Assembly (NCBI GenBank): GCA_958450325.1
Contig: OY288242.1
Span: 69,806,062 to 69,870,061, forward strand
DNA length: 64,000 nt
Direction of reading: 5' to 3'
Source: Agrostemma githago
Lineage: Eukaryota > Streptophyta > Magnoliopsida > Caryophyllales > Caryophyllaceae
Shown piece after piece: positions 1 through 11,602 of the stretch. The translations under genes and the position numbers were made by a program. The first letter of the stretch is position 1, and every line of letters starts with the position of its first letter. The notes below the pieces were generated by a model. The model worked only from the letters and a program-made list of their open reading frames with translations. It ran no database searches and was not told the DNA's origin.

Positions 1-790
1 TCGATCCTACATCACGGGTTTCTTCCCCATCCTAGTCCGCCTTTTCCTAAAGGCATAACCGACCAACACGAGTCATACACTCGTAAATGGAAGGTTCGTC
101 TGAACACTCGAGTCCTAACTAGAAAGTCACACGCGATCTTTCCCTCCGACAGGACGGTCCCCACGACCTTTCCTAGGGGAATTTTGCCCGTCTTTCAATC
201 CGTTAGTCGAGTCATCCCAATTCAAGTCCTTTAACTTAAGGGTCTACCCTAATCACAGGGTCTATCCTTATTCAAGTCAAGTCAAGGGTCTCTAGCGTCG
301 AAACTCGGCCGATCTTACATCGCGAGTTTCTTCCCGTACCCCGTCTGCCTTTTCTCGAAGCCGAGTCAACCTTTTACAAGGCATAGCCCTGTAGCGAAAG
401 GTTCGTGATCCTTACATCTAAGGGTCACTCGTCCGACACTCGAGTCTTAACAAAACCTTCGATCTTACTCGGGGGCTACCCTTCAGCAGAGCGATCAATC
501 ACGATTGCTCTAAGGGTCATGTCTTACACGTGTTGTCTCACGTACCCCGCTTTTGAGTCACTTAGATATCACACCATCTGAGTCCTACAAGAGTCCTTGG
601 TCTCACTTGGGGGCTATTCTCCGACGGGGCGATTAATCACAATCACTCCGAGAATTGTACCCTACATTTTTGTCTTAGGAGAGTCTAACCCGAGTCAAAC
701 CAGAGTTGTCTCTCCCCCCGCGCTATTTCCTATGCCTTGGTGTATTCAAGTTCCGAAGCAACATTTCTGATTACGTGGGTATTCTCGCAG
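1..790 (+). other. 5' leader of the Tat-like element with a conserved 3' splice-site motif
   Basis: Non-coding leader homologous to 19800-20150. A block starting with TCGATCCTACATCACGGGTT at 1 recurs in diverged form near 310, so the leader carries an internal duplication. Near its end a plant branch-point match (CTGAT, 767-771) is followed by a pyrimidine-rich stretch and CGCAG at 786-790, four bases before the gag ATG at 794. The same arrangement occurs before gag in the Tat copies. Confidence 0.6.
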
Positions 791-793
791 AGG

Positions 794-1675
794 ATGGCAT
801 CCACAACCGGGAATAGGGAGATGGAAAGCACCATTAATAAACTGGAGGCTTTGCTAGAAACCATGGCTAGTAAGCAGGCCATGTTTGAAACCCAACTAGG
901 GTTCATAAGAGCCGACCAAGAGGCCTTGGATGCTCGTCTAACTGTCGTTGAAGAACAAGACTTCAATTACGGGTCGGTAAATACTGGGCCAATTGCTAAA
1001 CTGATCAGCACGGTGCGTGAGCTCGAACAACAGTTCCATGCCTCCCAAGAGAACAACATCCGAGTTGAAAACTCCCGAGACTATACACCCATTAGTGAGA
1101 AACTACCAACAGGTCTCAATCTAGAAGGGTTACCCATATTCGAAGGGACGGAGGATCCATTACTACACCTCCGAGCTTTCAAGGCGTTTATGGCAATCAA
1201 GGGGGTCAAAGCCGACATGTTCATCAATCTGTTCGGCACATCCCTCGGGAAATATCCAAAAGCCTGGTTCTATAGGCTTAATACAAAAAGATTCCCCACT
1301 TGGGAAGATGTGGCGACCGAGTTCGCTAAAAACTATTCTGATAATACTGAACTTCAGACTACCATGCGGACTTTAGAAGTCATGGCCCAAGATCCAACAG
1401 AAGGTTTCACCAAATACCTTCAACGTTGGCGGGCTGAGAGTGTTAAGCTGGTAGACAAGCCCAGCGAGAAGACACTAGTGGAGGCATTCATCAACAACCT
1501 TCTACCCTCCTACCGCGTCCATCTTAGGTATGCCGACATTTCAAACTTTGCAGTGCTTACCGAAATGGGCACTAGGATTGAAGACGATCTTCGACATAAT
1601 GAAGATCTGGGTAAAGCTTCTACCGAAGGCTATACTGGACATCCATTTGAGTCCTTAGAAGCCGAAGATTACTGA
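794..1675 (+). CDS. gag: Tat-type gag protein (capsid region only)
   Basis: 293 residues from the ATG at 794. The frame is open from a TTG at 737, but 794 is the first ATG and lies just after the conserved acceptor motif. It is a structural nucleocapsid-like protein that would assemble cytoplasmic particles. An N-terminal coiled-coil-like segment (about residues 8-50) precedes the retrotransposon gag core, with the motifs FEGTEDPLLHLRAFK, AWFYRLNTKRFPTWEDV, TTMRTLEVMAQDP and LQRWRAESVKLVDKP. It is clearly homologous to the gag at 20174 but stops at EAEDY, before the Cys-His knuckle and protease of the full copies. The whole frame is open, which is unusual for such an eroded element and may mean recent use of gag alone. 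Confidence 0.8.
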   Translation: MASTTGNREMESTINKLEALLETMASKQAMFETQLGFIRADQEALDARLTVVEEQDFNYGSVNTGPIAKLISTVRELEQQFHASQENNIRVENSRDYTPISEKLPTGLNLEGLPIFEGTEDPLLHLRAFKAFMAIKGVKADMFINLFGTSLGKYPKAWFYRLNTKRFPTWEDVATEFAKNYSDNTELQTTMRTLEVMAQDPTEGFTKYLQRWRAESVKLVDKPSEKTLVEAFINNLLPSYRVHLRYADISNFAVLTEMGTRIEDDLRHNEDLGKASTEGYTGHPFESLEAEDY

Positions 1676-2109
1676 CAACCTCATCCCAGAGTCCAGATTT
1701 GATTTAAGTCCAAGTCTGAGTCCGAGTCTAGGATGTTCTATTTCTTTCAATTCCGATGTCAGAGTCAGAGTCAACTGTATTCTGTCCTCTTTCCAAAATT
1801 CAATAAAATCAGCTTTTCTATCTCTCATATATGCTTTCCTTATGTGTTTCCGAGAACATGATGAACACCATCATACACTGTGAGCACATGCACGTGACTA
1901 TTATAGGCACATCTATAATGACTGCAGGAACTAAGGCCCGTGTTTTCCTTTACCTGTTCCATGTCTGGTATAGAAAGCCACATAACTACCCCTAGTAGGA
2001 GCAGCATCGAATCCTATGACAAATCTAGGTAGTCTCCTAGTTTGGGTTCAAGACGGGAGGCAAGCCCATTTCCCACAATAATCACCCCTCCAATAAGACT
2101 AACCAATCC

Positions 2110-2360
2110 CTACCTTAGCTGTTAGTCTGACCAGAAGCAAAAAAGAAGCATCGTGACTCTATAGGCTTGATGCCAAAAATACCCAACTCAGGACGATGCT
2201 CCCACTAAGCCTGCTCGGAATTATGATGACAATACCGAGATCCAAATCACCATACTTACCATAGAGTACTCCACCGCGAGTTGCACTCACCAACTAGGCT
2301 TACACCTTACAAAGGTTTAGCCCCACAAGCCTAATCCAACCGATGGGCCCACCCCCATAT
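2110..2360 (+). pseudogene. Second, highly decayed gag relic
   Basis: This stretch aligns by eye with two separate pieces of Tat gag. About 2160-2275 matches the segment around 20610-20720 (Tat A GGAACTACGCGGATAATGC against GGAATTATGATGACAATACC here). About 2305-2350 matches 21110-21155 (CTAATCCAACCGATGGGCCC). The roughly 400 bases between these blocks in Tat A are missing. It is not translatable. It implies that gag-like sequence was once present twice in this element, or that an older element was merged into it. Confidence 0.6.
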
Positions 2361-4179
2361 CCACCCACAACACCATATGAGGGGATTACCGTGAAAAAAA
2401 AAAAAAAGAGTTGGACAAAAAAAATCAAAAGTCCAAGGAAAAAAAAAAGGGCCGAAACAAAAGAGCTGGCCATGACCAAAAAAGAACTCTCAACATCCCT
2501 CGACCAGATACGATCAATCCCTTGACTGGGACACAGTCAACTCGAGTGAAGGATCCCACGACCGAGGCTAAGAGGTCAACCCAAAAAAAAAAAAAATCAA
2601 ATACCCATGACCATGTTTAACGGTCAACTCAAGTGAAAGCTCCTTGACCGGGGTACGGTAAATTCAAAAATTATCAATGCCTATACCGTCCAATAGGGAA
2701 GAGACAATCAAGCTGGTCAGCTAACACCACACTTAGCCTTCCCACATTGCAACCCTCAAGGCCTTCTCGAGACCTAGGCTAAGAGACAGCCCAGAATTTT
2801 GAGGATTCTAGCTCCATAGGATACACCCTAACCATTAGGGCCAGACATGGAAATCAGATCCCGCTTTATTAAACCTACCCCGATTGAAGTCCGAGTCATT
2901 TTTACTCGACTTCCCCATTTTCTACCACATTGCAATACCTTACCCTCGAAGCTTTAGCTCCACAAAATCGAGCTCCAGATTTCAAAGCATTAAAGCCACT
3001 TGCAACCTAGCTCCACATTTCCAAAAACATCCAAACCAGTTACCAGCCCCAAACACGGGAACTCAACCTGCGGTCGGTATAGAACATGCCCAAATAGTTC
3101 ACACCACCTCTGGGGGCTACCCCGGAGAACACTCACAGTCACGGGATCAACATCCTAACTGTTCTAGCCCTTTGATCAAGATATCATTGGGAATGCACCT
3201 AGCCTACACCATCGCTATGGCTAGTTACACACAAAGCCCTAATAAACTAGGCACCATAATATATCTTCCAATCCACTGAACTACGGCTTGGTTTGATTTC
3301 ACTACACGTGAATACGTAGGCAGCCTTTCAACAAGGGCACAACCACTCACATTGACACAAATTCAAAAAGCACCATTATTCCGATCACGACACTGTCATG
3401 TTCTCAACAGTTAGCTTTGTCGTCCTGGGGGCTTCTCCTAGGCAGAAGTTCTCCATCCACTCACATAATCCAAAGACTTTCAAAAACTAGCCTCCTTTCT
3501 ATAGAGTGTCCTAGTACTCGGCTCAGTCGAAGGCGAGAATCTGTCAGGATTTTAGACAACACCTACCTTGGGAATGTACCCCAAAACCAAAAAAATTCAA
3601 AAGAGCACCAGACTACATCATTGCTACTACTAAGTCCTGTCGTTACAGTCTCGTTACAGGCTACTGCAGCCACCCTATAGCACATCCTTCCCATTTCGAT
3701 GTTCGACCGTGTTGCCACTCGCCTAGGCTATGGAATAGCGCAGCTTAAGAGTCTTGTCATCTTAGGTGGCCCACCCCCCTACCGAGTCACAATCCAACCC
3801 CTCGAGAGTCCAAGTCGTGTCTGTCAACTCGTCCGGTCACGTCCAGAGTCGAGTCTGTCGATATGTTTCTCCCTTCAAATTTTCACTTCAAAATTTGCAA
3901 AACTTAGCCATTTGAGAAAATCCTTTTCGACAAGGTCAAATTTCGGTCTATTTAAACTGCAAATTTCTTTTCTACCCCTTTCAATTTTGAAAACCTATCT
4001 CCTAGCACGCGAGTTGCTTTCAGGACTTCGATTTCAAAATAAAGCAAAAATCATTTCCCCCAGCGCAAACTAGTCTATAGATGCTAACTGCATTTCCTAT
4101 GTGCTATCTTGCTATATACTATGCCTGCTATTTCTGCCTATGTATCTAACATTTCAGGTGCCAGCTAGTGCTTCCCAAC

Positions 4180-4720
4180 GGAACATCAAAGGCGGTGTTT
4201 CTCCTGAAATGCTACATGCAAGTTGTCATGTGTCAGCATACGGGTACACCCAAGACTTCAGAAGCAAGTCCCCGCGCAGCTACTTTACTCCCCAACACGA
4301 GTCAGTGTTTTGCCTATATGTTACATACAAGTTGTTATGTGCCAGCATACAGGTACACTCCAGACTTCAGAAGCAAGTCCCCGCGAAACTATTTAAATTC
4401 CCCAATGGAGTCAACTTTTCCCCGGTTAGCTACATCCAAGGCGTGATGTGTCGGCATACGGGTACACCTACGCCCCGAAAGGCAAGTTTTACTCCCCACG
4501 GAGCATCATCATCAGGTCAGGTACGACTCAAGGCTTCAAAAGCAAGCCCGTACAGCTCACATAGTTCCCCAGCGGAACGCCCGAGACGGCATTTTCCCCG
4601 AAATGGTACAGGATGGGCCCACATATAGGCACGCCTAGGACTTATGCAACAAGTCTGACTCCCCGCGGAGCTATCATCGGCAGGACAGGTATGACCCTCT
4701 GCTTATGGCTGGCGAGCCCT
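4180..4720. repeat. Diverged tandem repeat upstream of the polypurine tract
   Basis: Four or five degenerate units of about 120-150 bp, each with a GGTACAC-type block (GTCAGCATACGGGTACACCC, then GCCAGCATACAGGTACACTC, then GTCGGCATACGGGTACACCT), a CTTCAGAAGCAAGTCCCCGC-type block and a CCCCA(A/G)C(G/A)G(A/G) block. Tat A and C have only one or two such units at the equivalent place (28885-29060 and 36000-36120). Known: Retand-like Tat elements amplify tandem repeats in their 3' non-coding part. Confidence 0.65.
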
Positions 4721-4837
4721 TCACGCAAGTCTACTGGACTATAAACGACCCGACCGGAAGGCTGCCAGGTCGTAATCTGCGATTGGCCTGGTGGCTACTC
4801 TGACTTTCGCCTTGTCCAAGCCTCAGTCAGAGTGGGG

Positions 4838-4850
4838 GCTCTGTAGACAC
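4838..4850 (+). promoter_or_regulatory. Polypurine tract for plus-strand DNA synthesis
   Basis: CAGAGTGGGGGCT lies immediately before the LTR start TGTAGACACC. The same tract and the preceding CTCTGACTTTCGCC block occur before the 3' LTRs of Tat A (29218-29230) and, inverted, Tat C. Confidence 0.8.
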
Positions 4851-5226
4851 CCGCATTTTGCCTGCTAGTGTCTATAGCAGTTCCCGACAAACACCCGATG
4901 ATGATCGGACGCAAACGTGACTTAGTATGCTCGGATTTGGACCCGAAATCAATAATATCTGACATGGACTTTTAGCGGAGTAATAATCTCACAAAACAGA
5001 CCTCAAATTCAGGCCCAGTGGGTCGTTCCGAGCAAAATGAGACTAATTTGGGCCAAAACCGACACCAAAAATAAATCCCGTCTTTTAGCGACCGGGTCAA
5101 AACCCGGTCAAAAACGAAACCGTCTCATAAATCAGCCAGGTTCAGCTGGCGCACAAATCCAAATTCAAAAAATCAATCAAAACAACAATATCAATTCTTT
5201 CCTATTTTGTCTCGATTTGCTTGACC

Positions 5227-5335
5227 CACTCGATCGAGTGGATTGGCCACTCGGTCGAGTGGAGCGTCAAAAATCGGACCAGATTCATTCCTGAAGGCAC
5301 TCGACCGAGTGCACTAGGGCACTCGATCGAGTGAC
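5227..5335. repeat. Palindrome cluster upstream of the LTR TATA box
   Basis: Four copies of a near-perfect palindrome of the form CACTCGATCGAGTG or CACTCGACCGAGTG within about 110 bp. The last one ends about 20 bp before the TATA box at 5354. They sit where enhancers would be expected (U3). Confidence 0.85.
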
Positions 5336-5353
5336 CCTAGGACGGGGTGAAGC

Positions 5354-5362
5354 CTATAAATA
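5354..5362 (+). promoter_or_regulatory. LTR TATA box
   Basis: CTATAAATA followed by CCCC, the same context as in the other Tat LTRs (17268 and 29982). It would start the genomic RNA about 30 bp downstream. Confidence 0.6.
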
Positions 5363-6239
5363 CCCCTTCAAACCCATTGCATTCAAAGGATTCAACTAAT
5401 GCAAAATTACCCTAAGCTTCTACCCTAATCCATCTATACTCTCTACACTACAAGCCTTAGCAACCCTAAGCCCTATACACAAAAGACCGAGTCCCTTGTC
5501 CCTCGATAAACCGACAACACACACACACACCATAACTTACATACATCCTCGATACTCCATAGTCCCGTCACTATTTGCGAGCCCATTTCCGAGGTCCTTA
5601 CTAAGCATGTATGTTGAGGGTGTCCCAAACCCCGTTTCTATCTTTGTTATTCTCGCTTATGTTTTTTGTATCGTTTATTTTGTACTTTTACTAGTATCGT
5701 AATCCTAACATCTAACACTCTATCATCTAACACTCTAACATTTTACTTTTTCTTGCATACTAACTTTTACATTTTCGTTGCTAACATTATAATCATACCG
5801 CGTATATATATATAGTATTACCAAATTCTTCGGTTTCGGATGCGTTTGACTACAATTGTCGCCTAAAGTCCGTCTAATCCCTTTACGAGCAACGACGGAG
5901 GTGGAGCCCTTTCGAGGAGCCCCGCCCCAATGTACTCAAGGGCGTGACGTGATCGCGACTAATCGTAGTTGAACGTATTCGATCCCATTTTTATTAGTGC
6001 GGAACCCATTGACACGAAAACCGACATCACATAACCCGAAAGGGTTAGTTCCGATGTCGTGACGTAGAGGGAAGCATTTCGTTACTAATTCAAATTTTCT
6101 AACACAAACGTTTCATAAAATCCCGACAACGGTATTATAATCGTACATGTACACGATTATAATACCGGAGATTGAGTTAAATTCGAATCAAACGATATTT
6201 GTATTTAACTCGACCGACCGTCGTTTTCAACCCCAAAAA

Positions 6240-6830
6240 TGAAACGAGTTAACACTCGCACAAGGACTACTCGACCGAGTGCATAGGCCACTCGATCGAG
6301 TAGTGTCCACAAAACTGGGCAGACTACTTCCCAAGGGTACACTCGACCGAGTCAGGTCATGACTCGACCGAGTGGATCCTGTAGCCCAGAGAACCGAGAG
6401 CTTGGGTGCAACATTTAAGCCTCGTCTTTTTTTACGACTCTTAGTCGACACGTGTAAAGCCAATCACGTGAACTCATTTTCTAAAACTCACGTTTATCGT
6501 GGCAAACCGAATTAAATCTAAATTCGTCAATATTTTGATTCAATTTGGCCAACCTTCAAATTTAAGACACATAAATCACGAGTCACAACTCGTACAGGTG
6601 CCACTCGACCGAGTACACCTGCTACTCGATCGAGTAGCACCCCAAACCGTGGGCAGAAGCTTCTTTTAGGACGCACTCGACCGAGTCAGGCCATGACTCG
6701 ACCGAGTGAGTCCTGTAGCCCCATAACCGAGGGCCTTGACATACCTTTCAAGCCTCGCCTTTTTTTTTATCGACATTAGTCATCACGTGTAAAGACTATC
6801 ACGTGACTAACCTATTTTCAAAACCATGCA
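6240..6830. repeat. Tandem duplication of about 333 bp inside the LTR, with palindromes
   Basis: Two diverged units (about 6240-6480 and 6585-6830). Each has four ACTCGACCGAGT-type palindromes, then CCTGTAGCCC, then CAAGCCTCG or AAGCCTCGTC, a T-run, and a CACGTGTAAAG...CACGTG block. These sit downstream of the TATA box, unlike the cluster at 5227. Confidence 0.75.
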
Positions 6831-7706
6831 CAACACGACACGTAGAACGACTTTGACCACCTTTGACGTGATGAGTCGGGACAAGACTACGGGATATGGG
6901 ATCGGGCTAGCAATACGCCACAGTCTCATGTTTCCGTCCTTCGTTTAGTACGCAATACAATGTGTATTTAATCGGGGTTAGTCCATCTACGCATTTCGCG
7001 GTCTAGCTTACATACGGGTCCGTCCATATCTTTGTATCGCGTTATTTTTATTACTTCTACGTAATGTTGTATTGTGAATTCCGGGTTGTATTTCCGCCCG
7101 TGTAACTTGTACGTTTTTATTTTACTTTCGAGCTTTGTTTATTTACTTGCTTTTACGCTTTATAAACGAACCTCGCATGCTAAACCATTTTGACCAAGAA
7201 TAAGATGCATTAAATGACGTAGTTCACAAACTATTAATATGCTTAGCCCGAAAACGCTGTTTGCATATCATTTAATCGTTTTACTAGCGCGCACACACGA
7301 ACACGAACGATGTCTTAGTAGAGGCCGCCATGTGCGGGCGGGGTTGGGTGTCCTTAGTGGGCTTCCCAACACGTACCCTCACCCCTTACTCAGAACCTTT
7401 GGTTTCCGGATGTCCGAAACCCTTGGCGCACGAGAGTCATTCTATATACGAAAGCCGGTTTATACGGTATCGATATTGCAATGCAAAGGGACGAGCCCAA
7501 TGAACTCTGAAATCGAAGTGGGCTTACTTTGTGTATAGCCCATGACGACATAGAGTGGGCTCGTATGGTTCCGAATAACCACAAAATTCGGTGGCGACTC
7601 CATTTTGACTTAAATTTCGAACCCGAGAACAATCTCACCACGAGATTCATTCGCCTACCCAAACCCGCGCGTGGCCGCGTCGGGGTGGACCTACGTCATG
7701 TCCACA

Positions 7707-8327
<621 letters not shown>

Positions 8328-8582
8328 TAAGGCTCTTATGAGTCCTTTACTCTATATGAGGATGGATGGACAAGATGCATCCATTTAAAAAAAAAGAGAG
8401 GAAGATTTACGTTCCTAAAATAGCTCCCAAGAATTTAGGAAACAATAACTCCCTTGATCACGTTCATTCATCATTCATCATTCATCACGTTCATTCATTC
8501 ATTCATTCAAACGTGAGAAAAAAACCTTTCGTCATCACGTTCATTCATTCAATCAATTCTGTGCTCGAAATCCCGTTACAAT

Positions 8583-8643
8583 GGATTCAATGACCGCGTC
8601 ATCTTCTTCAACTGTTGATAAGCAATTGATCGAGTATAACAAT
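8583..8643 (+). pseudogene. Exon-like fragment MDSMTASSSSTVDKQLIEYN
   Basis: An ATG followed by a short open frame ends at a good donor (AACAATG/GTGAGTTT). The same exon recurs at 9788-9852 (MNSMSATSSSTVDKQLIEYN) and in degraded form near 52937-53000. Conservation across two element copies suggests a gene 5' exon carried by the element. The gene family is not recognised; a FAR1/MULE-type protein is only a guess. Confidence 0.35.
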
Positions 8644-8714
8644 GGTGAGTTTCACTATTTCTTTCACGTCAATTTTCATTGTTGTTATTGCTTTCATTGT
8701 TGCGTTACTTTTTA

Positions 8715-9390
8715 ACGTCAATTTTAATGTTGATATTGCTTTCATTGTTATTTCATTCATCATAGTTTCCTATCAATGGTTAGTTACTCTCTCGATCTGT
8801 ATAGATTCCAGGTTTTTATGTTTCTTATTTAGGTTTTCCATGATATACACTGATACTATTGCATTATTTTATATTAATGCAGAAACGTCATTGAAGTAAC
8901 ATACCTTTTGAGTTACAGTAACACTTAATTGCAATTACAGTAACACACTGAACGTTTAGAAAAAAGATTTTGATGATGCTGTTAAAGTAACGTAGTGTAC
9001 TAGTTAGAGTAACACAACTTATGAATTGATATAACACATTTGTTGCACGTCAATTTTAATGTTGATATTGCTTTCATTGTTATTTCATTCATCATAGTTT
9101 CCTATCAATGGTTAGTTGCTCTATCGATCTTTATAGATTCCAGGGTTTTATGTTTCTTATTTAGGTTTTCCTTGATATACACTGACACTATTGTTTTGTT
9201 TTATATTAACGCAGAAACGTCATTGAAGTAACATACCTTCTGAGTTACAGTAACACTTAATTGCAATTACAGTAACACACTGAACGTTTAGAAAAAGGGT
9301 TTTGATGATGATGTTAAAAGTAACGTAGTGTACTAGTTAGAGTAACACAACTTATGAATTGATATAACACATTTGTTGCATGGGTGTAAC
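8715..9390. repeat. Tandem duplication, period about 330 bp
   Basis: The block from CGTCAATTTTAATGTTGATA through TATGAATTGATATAACACAT occurs twice (about 8718-9042 and 9047-9376) with few differences. A third partial copy lies at 9938-10070. Each contains intron-like sequence and a GTAACA-rich end. Confidence 0.8.
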
Positions 9391-10162
9391 GTTGTTTACT
9401 TTTGTGCAGGTGGTATTGACAAAGAAGCGAACGCACAGGACAACAGTGGAAAAGGTGGAATTTTACTCATTTGATTAATCATGGATTAATAACAGTGGTT
9501 CATTGCTCTCGTTTTAGTATAGATCCCAGATTTAACGTATGCTTTACTAATATTATTGTTTTGTTTTATGTTGAAGTAGACACGACGTTGAAGTAACATA
9601 CGTTATGAATTACAGTAATACCAAATATTAATTAGAGTAACACAAAACGAGTATCATTTTGTAACGAGTTTTAATTTTTTTGCAGGTAGCATTTGCCAAG
9701 AACCGAATGCACAGGAATGGTGAGTTTTTTTTCGTCATCACGTTCCGTCATTCATTCATTCAAATCTGAGTTCGAAATCCCGTTACCATGAATTCAATGA
9801 GCGCGACATCTTCATCAACTGTTGATAAGCAATTAATCGAGTATAACAATGGTGAATTTTGATATTTTTTTTCACGTTATGCTTCAATTTTTATTCATGG
9901 ATACGTCGTGCGTCAATTTGCGTTCTTTTTTTCGTCAATTTTCATGTTGATATTGCTTTCATTGTCATTTCATTCATCATAGATTCATATCAATGGTTAA
10001 TTGTTATAGATTCCAGAGTTTTATGTTTGTTATTTAGGTTTTCCATGATATACACTGATACTATAGATCCCAGATTTAACGTAAGCTTCACTGATATTAT
10101 TGTTTTATTTTCTGTTGAAGTAGACACGGCATTGAAGCTTCACTGATACGGACTTCTAAGGG

Positions 10163-10384
10163 CTAAAAAAAGGCAAATGTGGAAAGTTTGTGCGGATTAA
10201 TTTGGGAGTTCAGGTTGCAGAGACAGCCGGTTTCTGGGATACGTAATTTTTTTCGACCCTTTGTTGGCTTGCTCTTGGGACCATCGATGATCTTTTGCCT
10301 CGCGTCCACATACTTATCTACGTTATCCAACAACCGCGATCGCACCTTGATTTGTCTCCTCCTTTTGCCATCTGAAAAGTACAA
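10163..10384 (-). pseudogene. Basic protein fragment within the TA-flanked element
   Basis: An open minus-strand stretch begins after a TTTTCAG acceptor-like motif and encodes a lysine/arginine-rich peptide (KRRRQIKVRSRLLDNVDKYV, then KSKPTKGRKKLR). The K-x-K-G-R-K pattern loosely recalls the C-terminal region of FAR1-related/MULE proteins, but no zinc finger is visible. Most likely a relic exon; low certainty. Confidence 0.25.
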
Positions 10385-11360
10385 TAATTATGTACAACTA
10401 TTGTTACAGTTTAATCTGGTATATAAAATTAAAGTACAACTGATACGAGTGAAAGAAACACCATATGTACAGCTGATACGCGTTAAAGTAACACAAAGAA
10501 AGTGCTAGAGTAACATAGAGTGCAAATTAGAGTAACACGTCTACACAATTAAATGTACCAGATTACTAGCATTCAAAGTAACGCAAAGATGGGATTAAAA
10601 GTAACACGTCTTGTACATTATAGTAACACAGGGTCGTCTTTAAAATAACATCATACATGTGTAAAATTAACTGAACAACCCCTTACAGTAACACCTCAAG
10701 TTTATTACAGTAACTGAATATGCGCATTAGAGTAACATTCAATATATGTTAGACTAAGTATGAAGAGTAGAAGCATAGTATGAAGTAGGTGAATTCAATT
10801 AAACTCTACAGATGCATACCCAGATATCGCAACAATCTTTAGTGAAACCAATTAATTATAGGGCACAAACGCAGCAAAGTAAATCAATCAATAATTAGCG
10901 AGAAAATTAACGAAATCAGATACGAATATAAACTAAACCTAGTTCTTTAGTACAAAAATCGAGTATTAGCGAGTTACCTTGTATTATGCCGCCTGAAGAT
11001 TATCTTTGCTAAAGTTAGAGAGTTGCTTCAATGTAGCCTTGCTTGAGTTGAATACGAGAGGATGCGCGGGTGTGTTTTGAAAAGAAACGGAAGTCGAGTG
11101 ATTGTGTTTGGGATGATGAAGGTGAAGGGTTTCAGTTAGGATGTGAATGAAAAAATTGAATGTGAGGAAAAAATTGAATGTGAGGAAGTAACGTGTATCA
11201 GTGGTTGGAGATAATTAAGGGAGGAGAGAGGATTTGATTTTATTTTTACCAAAATATGTTAGTTATTGCCTTAATTACTAGAATCAATCACCACCATCCA
11301 TCCACTCTATATCAATGGTTGTAGATAGGACTCAAAAAAAAAGGACTCACTTGATCTCTA

Positions 11361-11589
<229 letters not shown>

Positions 11590-11590
11590 G

Positions 11591-11602
11591 TGGTATCAGA
11601 GC
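11591..11602 (+). promoter_or_regulatory. Primer binding site of the copia-type element
   Basis: TGGTATCAGAGC, the standard Ty1/copia site complementary to initiator methionine tRNA, one base after the LTR end. Confidence 0.9.

Larger units (their letters stand above)
1676..4837. other. Non-coding internal region of the Tat-like element
   Basis: No convincing gene; the open frames here are short and lack domains. Contents: a serine/glutamate-type GAGTCTGAGTCC run near 1710-1760 resembling the gag-pol linker of Tat A; a gag relic (2110-2360); A-rich tracts at 2394-2455 and 2584-2597, each beside a copy of a GGTCAACTC-type unit (2530-2660); a post-pol homologous block near 3277-3345, recognisable by TACGTAGGCA, matching 26680-26750; and the tandem repeats at 4180-4720. 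Confidence 0.6.
1..7706 (+). mobile_element. Tat-like Ty3/gypsy retrotransposon, gag-only, 5' end outside window
   Basis: Seen: leader (1-790), a gag reading frame (794-1675), about 3.2 kb of non-coding internal DNA, a purine-rich tract just before 4851 and a 3' LTR (4851-7706). The leader and the gag order match the Tat copies at 19077-23296, but protease, reverse transcriptase, RNase H and integrase are absent. Homology to the Tat post-pol region resumes near 3277. Known: Tat relatives include non-autonomous, gag-only derivatives. Inference: this is such a derivative, mobilised by enzymes of full-length relatives, or an old internally deleted copy. Its LTR belongs to a different subfamily from the elements at 16517-48553. 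The 5' LTR lies left of the window. Confidence 0.85.
4851..7706 (+). repeat. 3' LTR of the Tat-like element
   Basis: About 2856 bp, starting TGTAGACACC and ending GTCCACA. Both ends match the LTRs at 16517, 29231 and 48553; the middle is strongly diverged. It contains a TATA box (CTATAAATA, 5354-5362), clusters of ACTCGA(C/T)CGAGT palindromes and an internal duplication (6240-6830). A block at 7316-7600 beginning TAGAGGCCGCCATGTGCGGG is conserved with all other Tat LTRs here. The LTR could end one dinucleotide later (7708). Confidence 0.85.

Noticed and set aside
2884..4628. Several plus-strand open frames of 80-175 codons (2884, 3417, 3699, 4101)
   Set aside because: They lie in non-coding internal DNA of the Tat-like element; the one at 4101 simply translates the tandem repeat. 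No domain or homologous frame in the sister copies.
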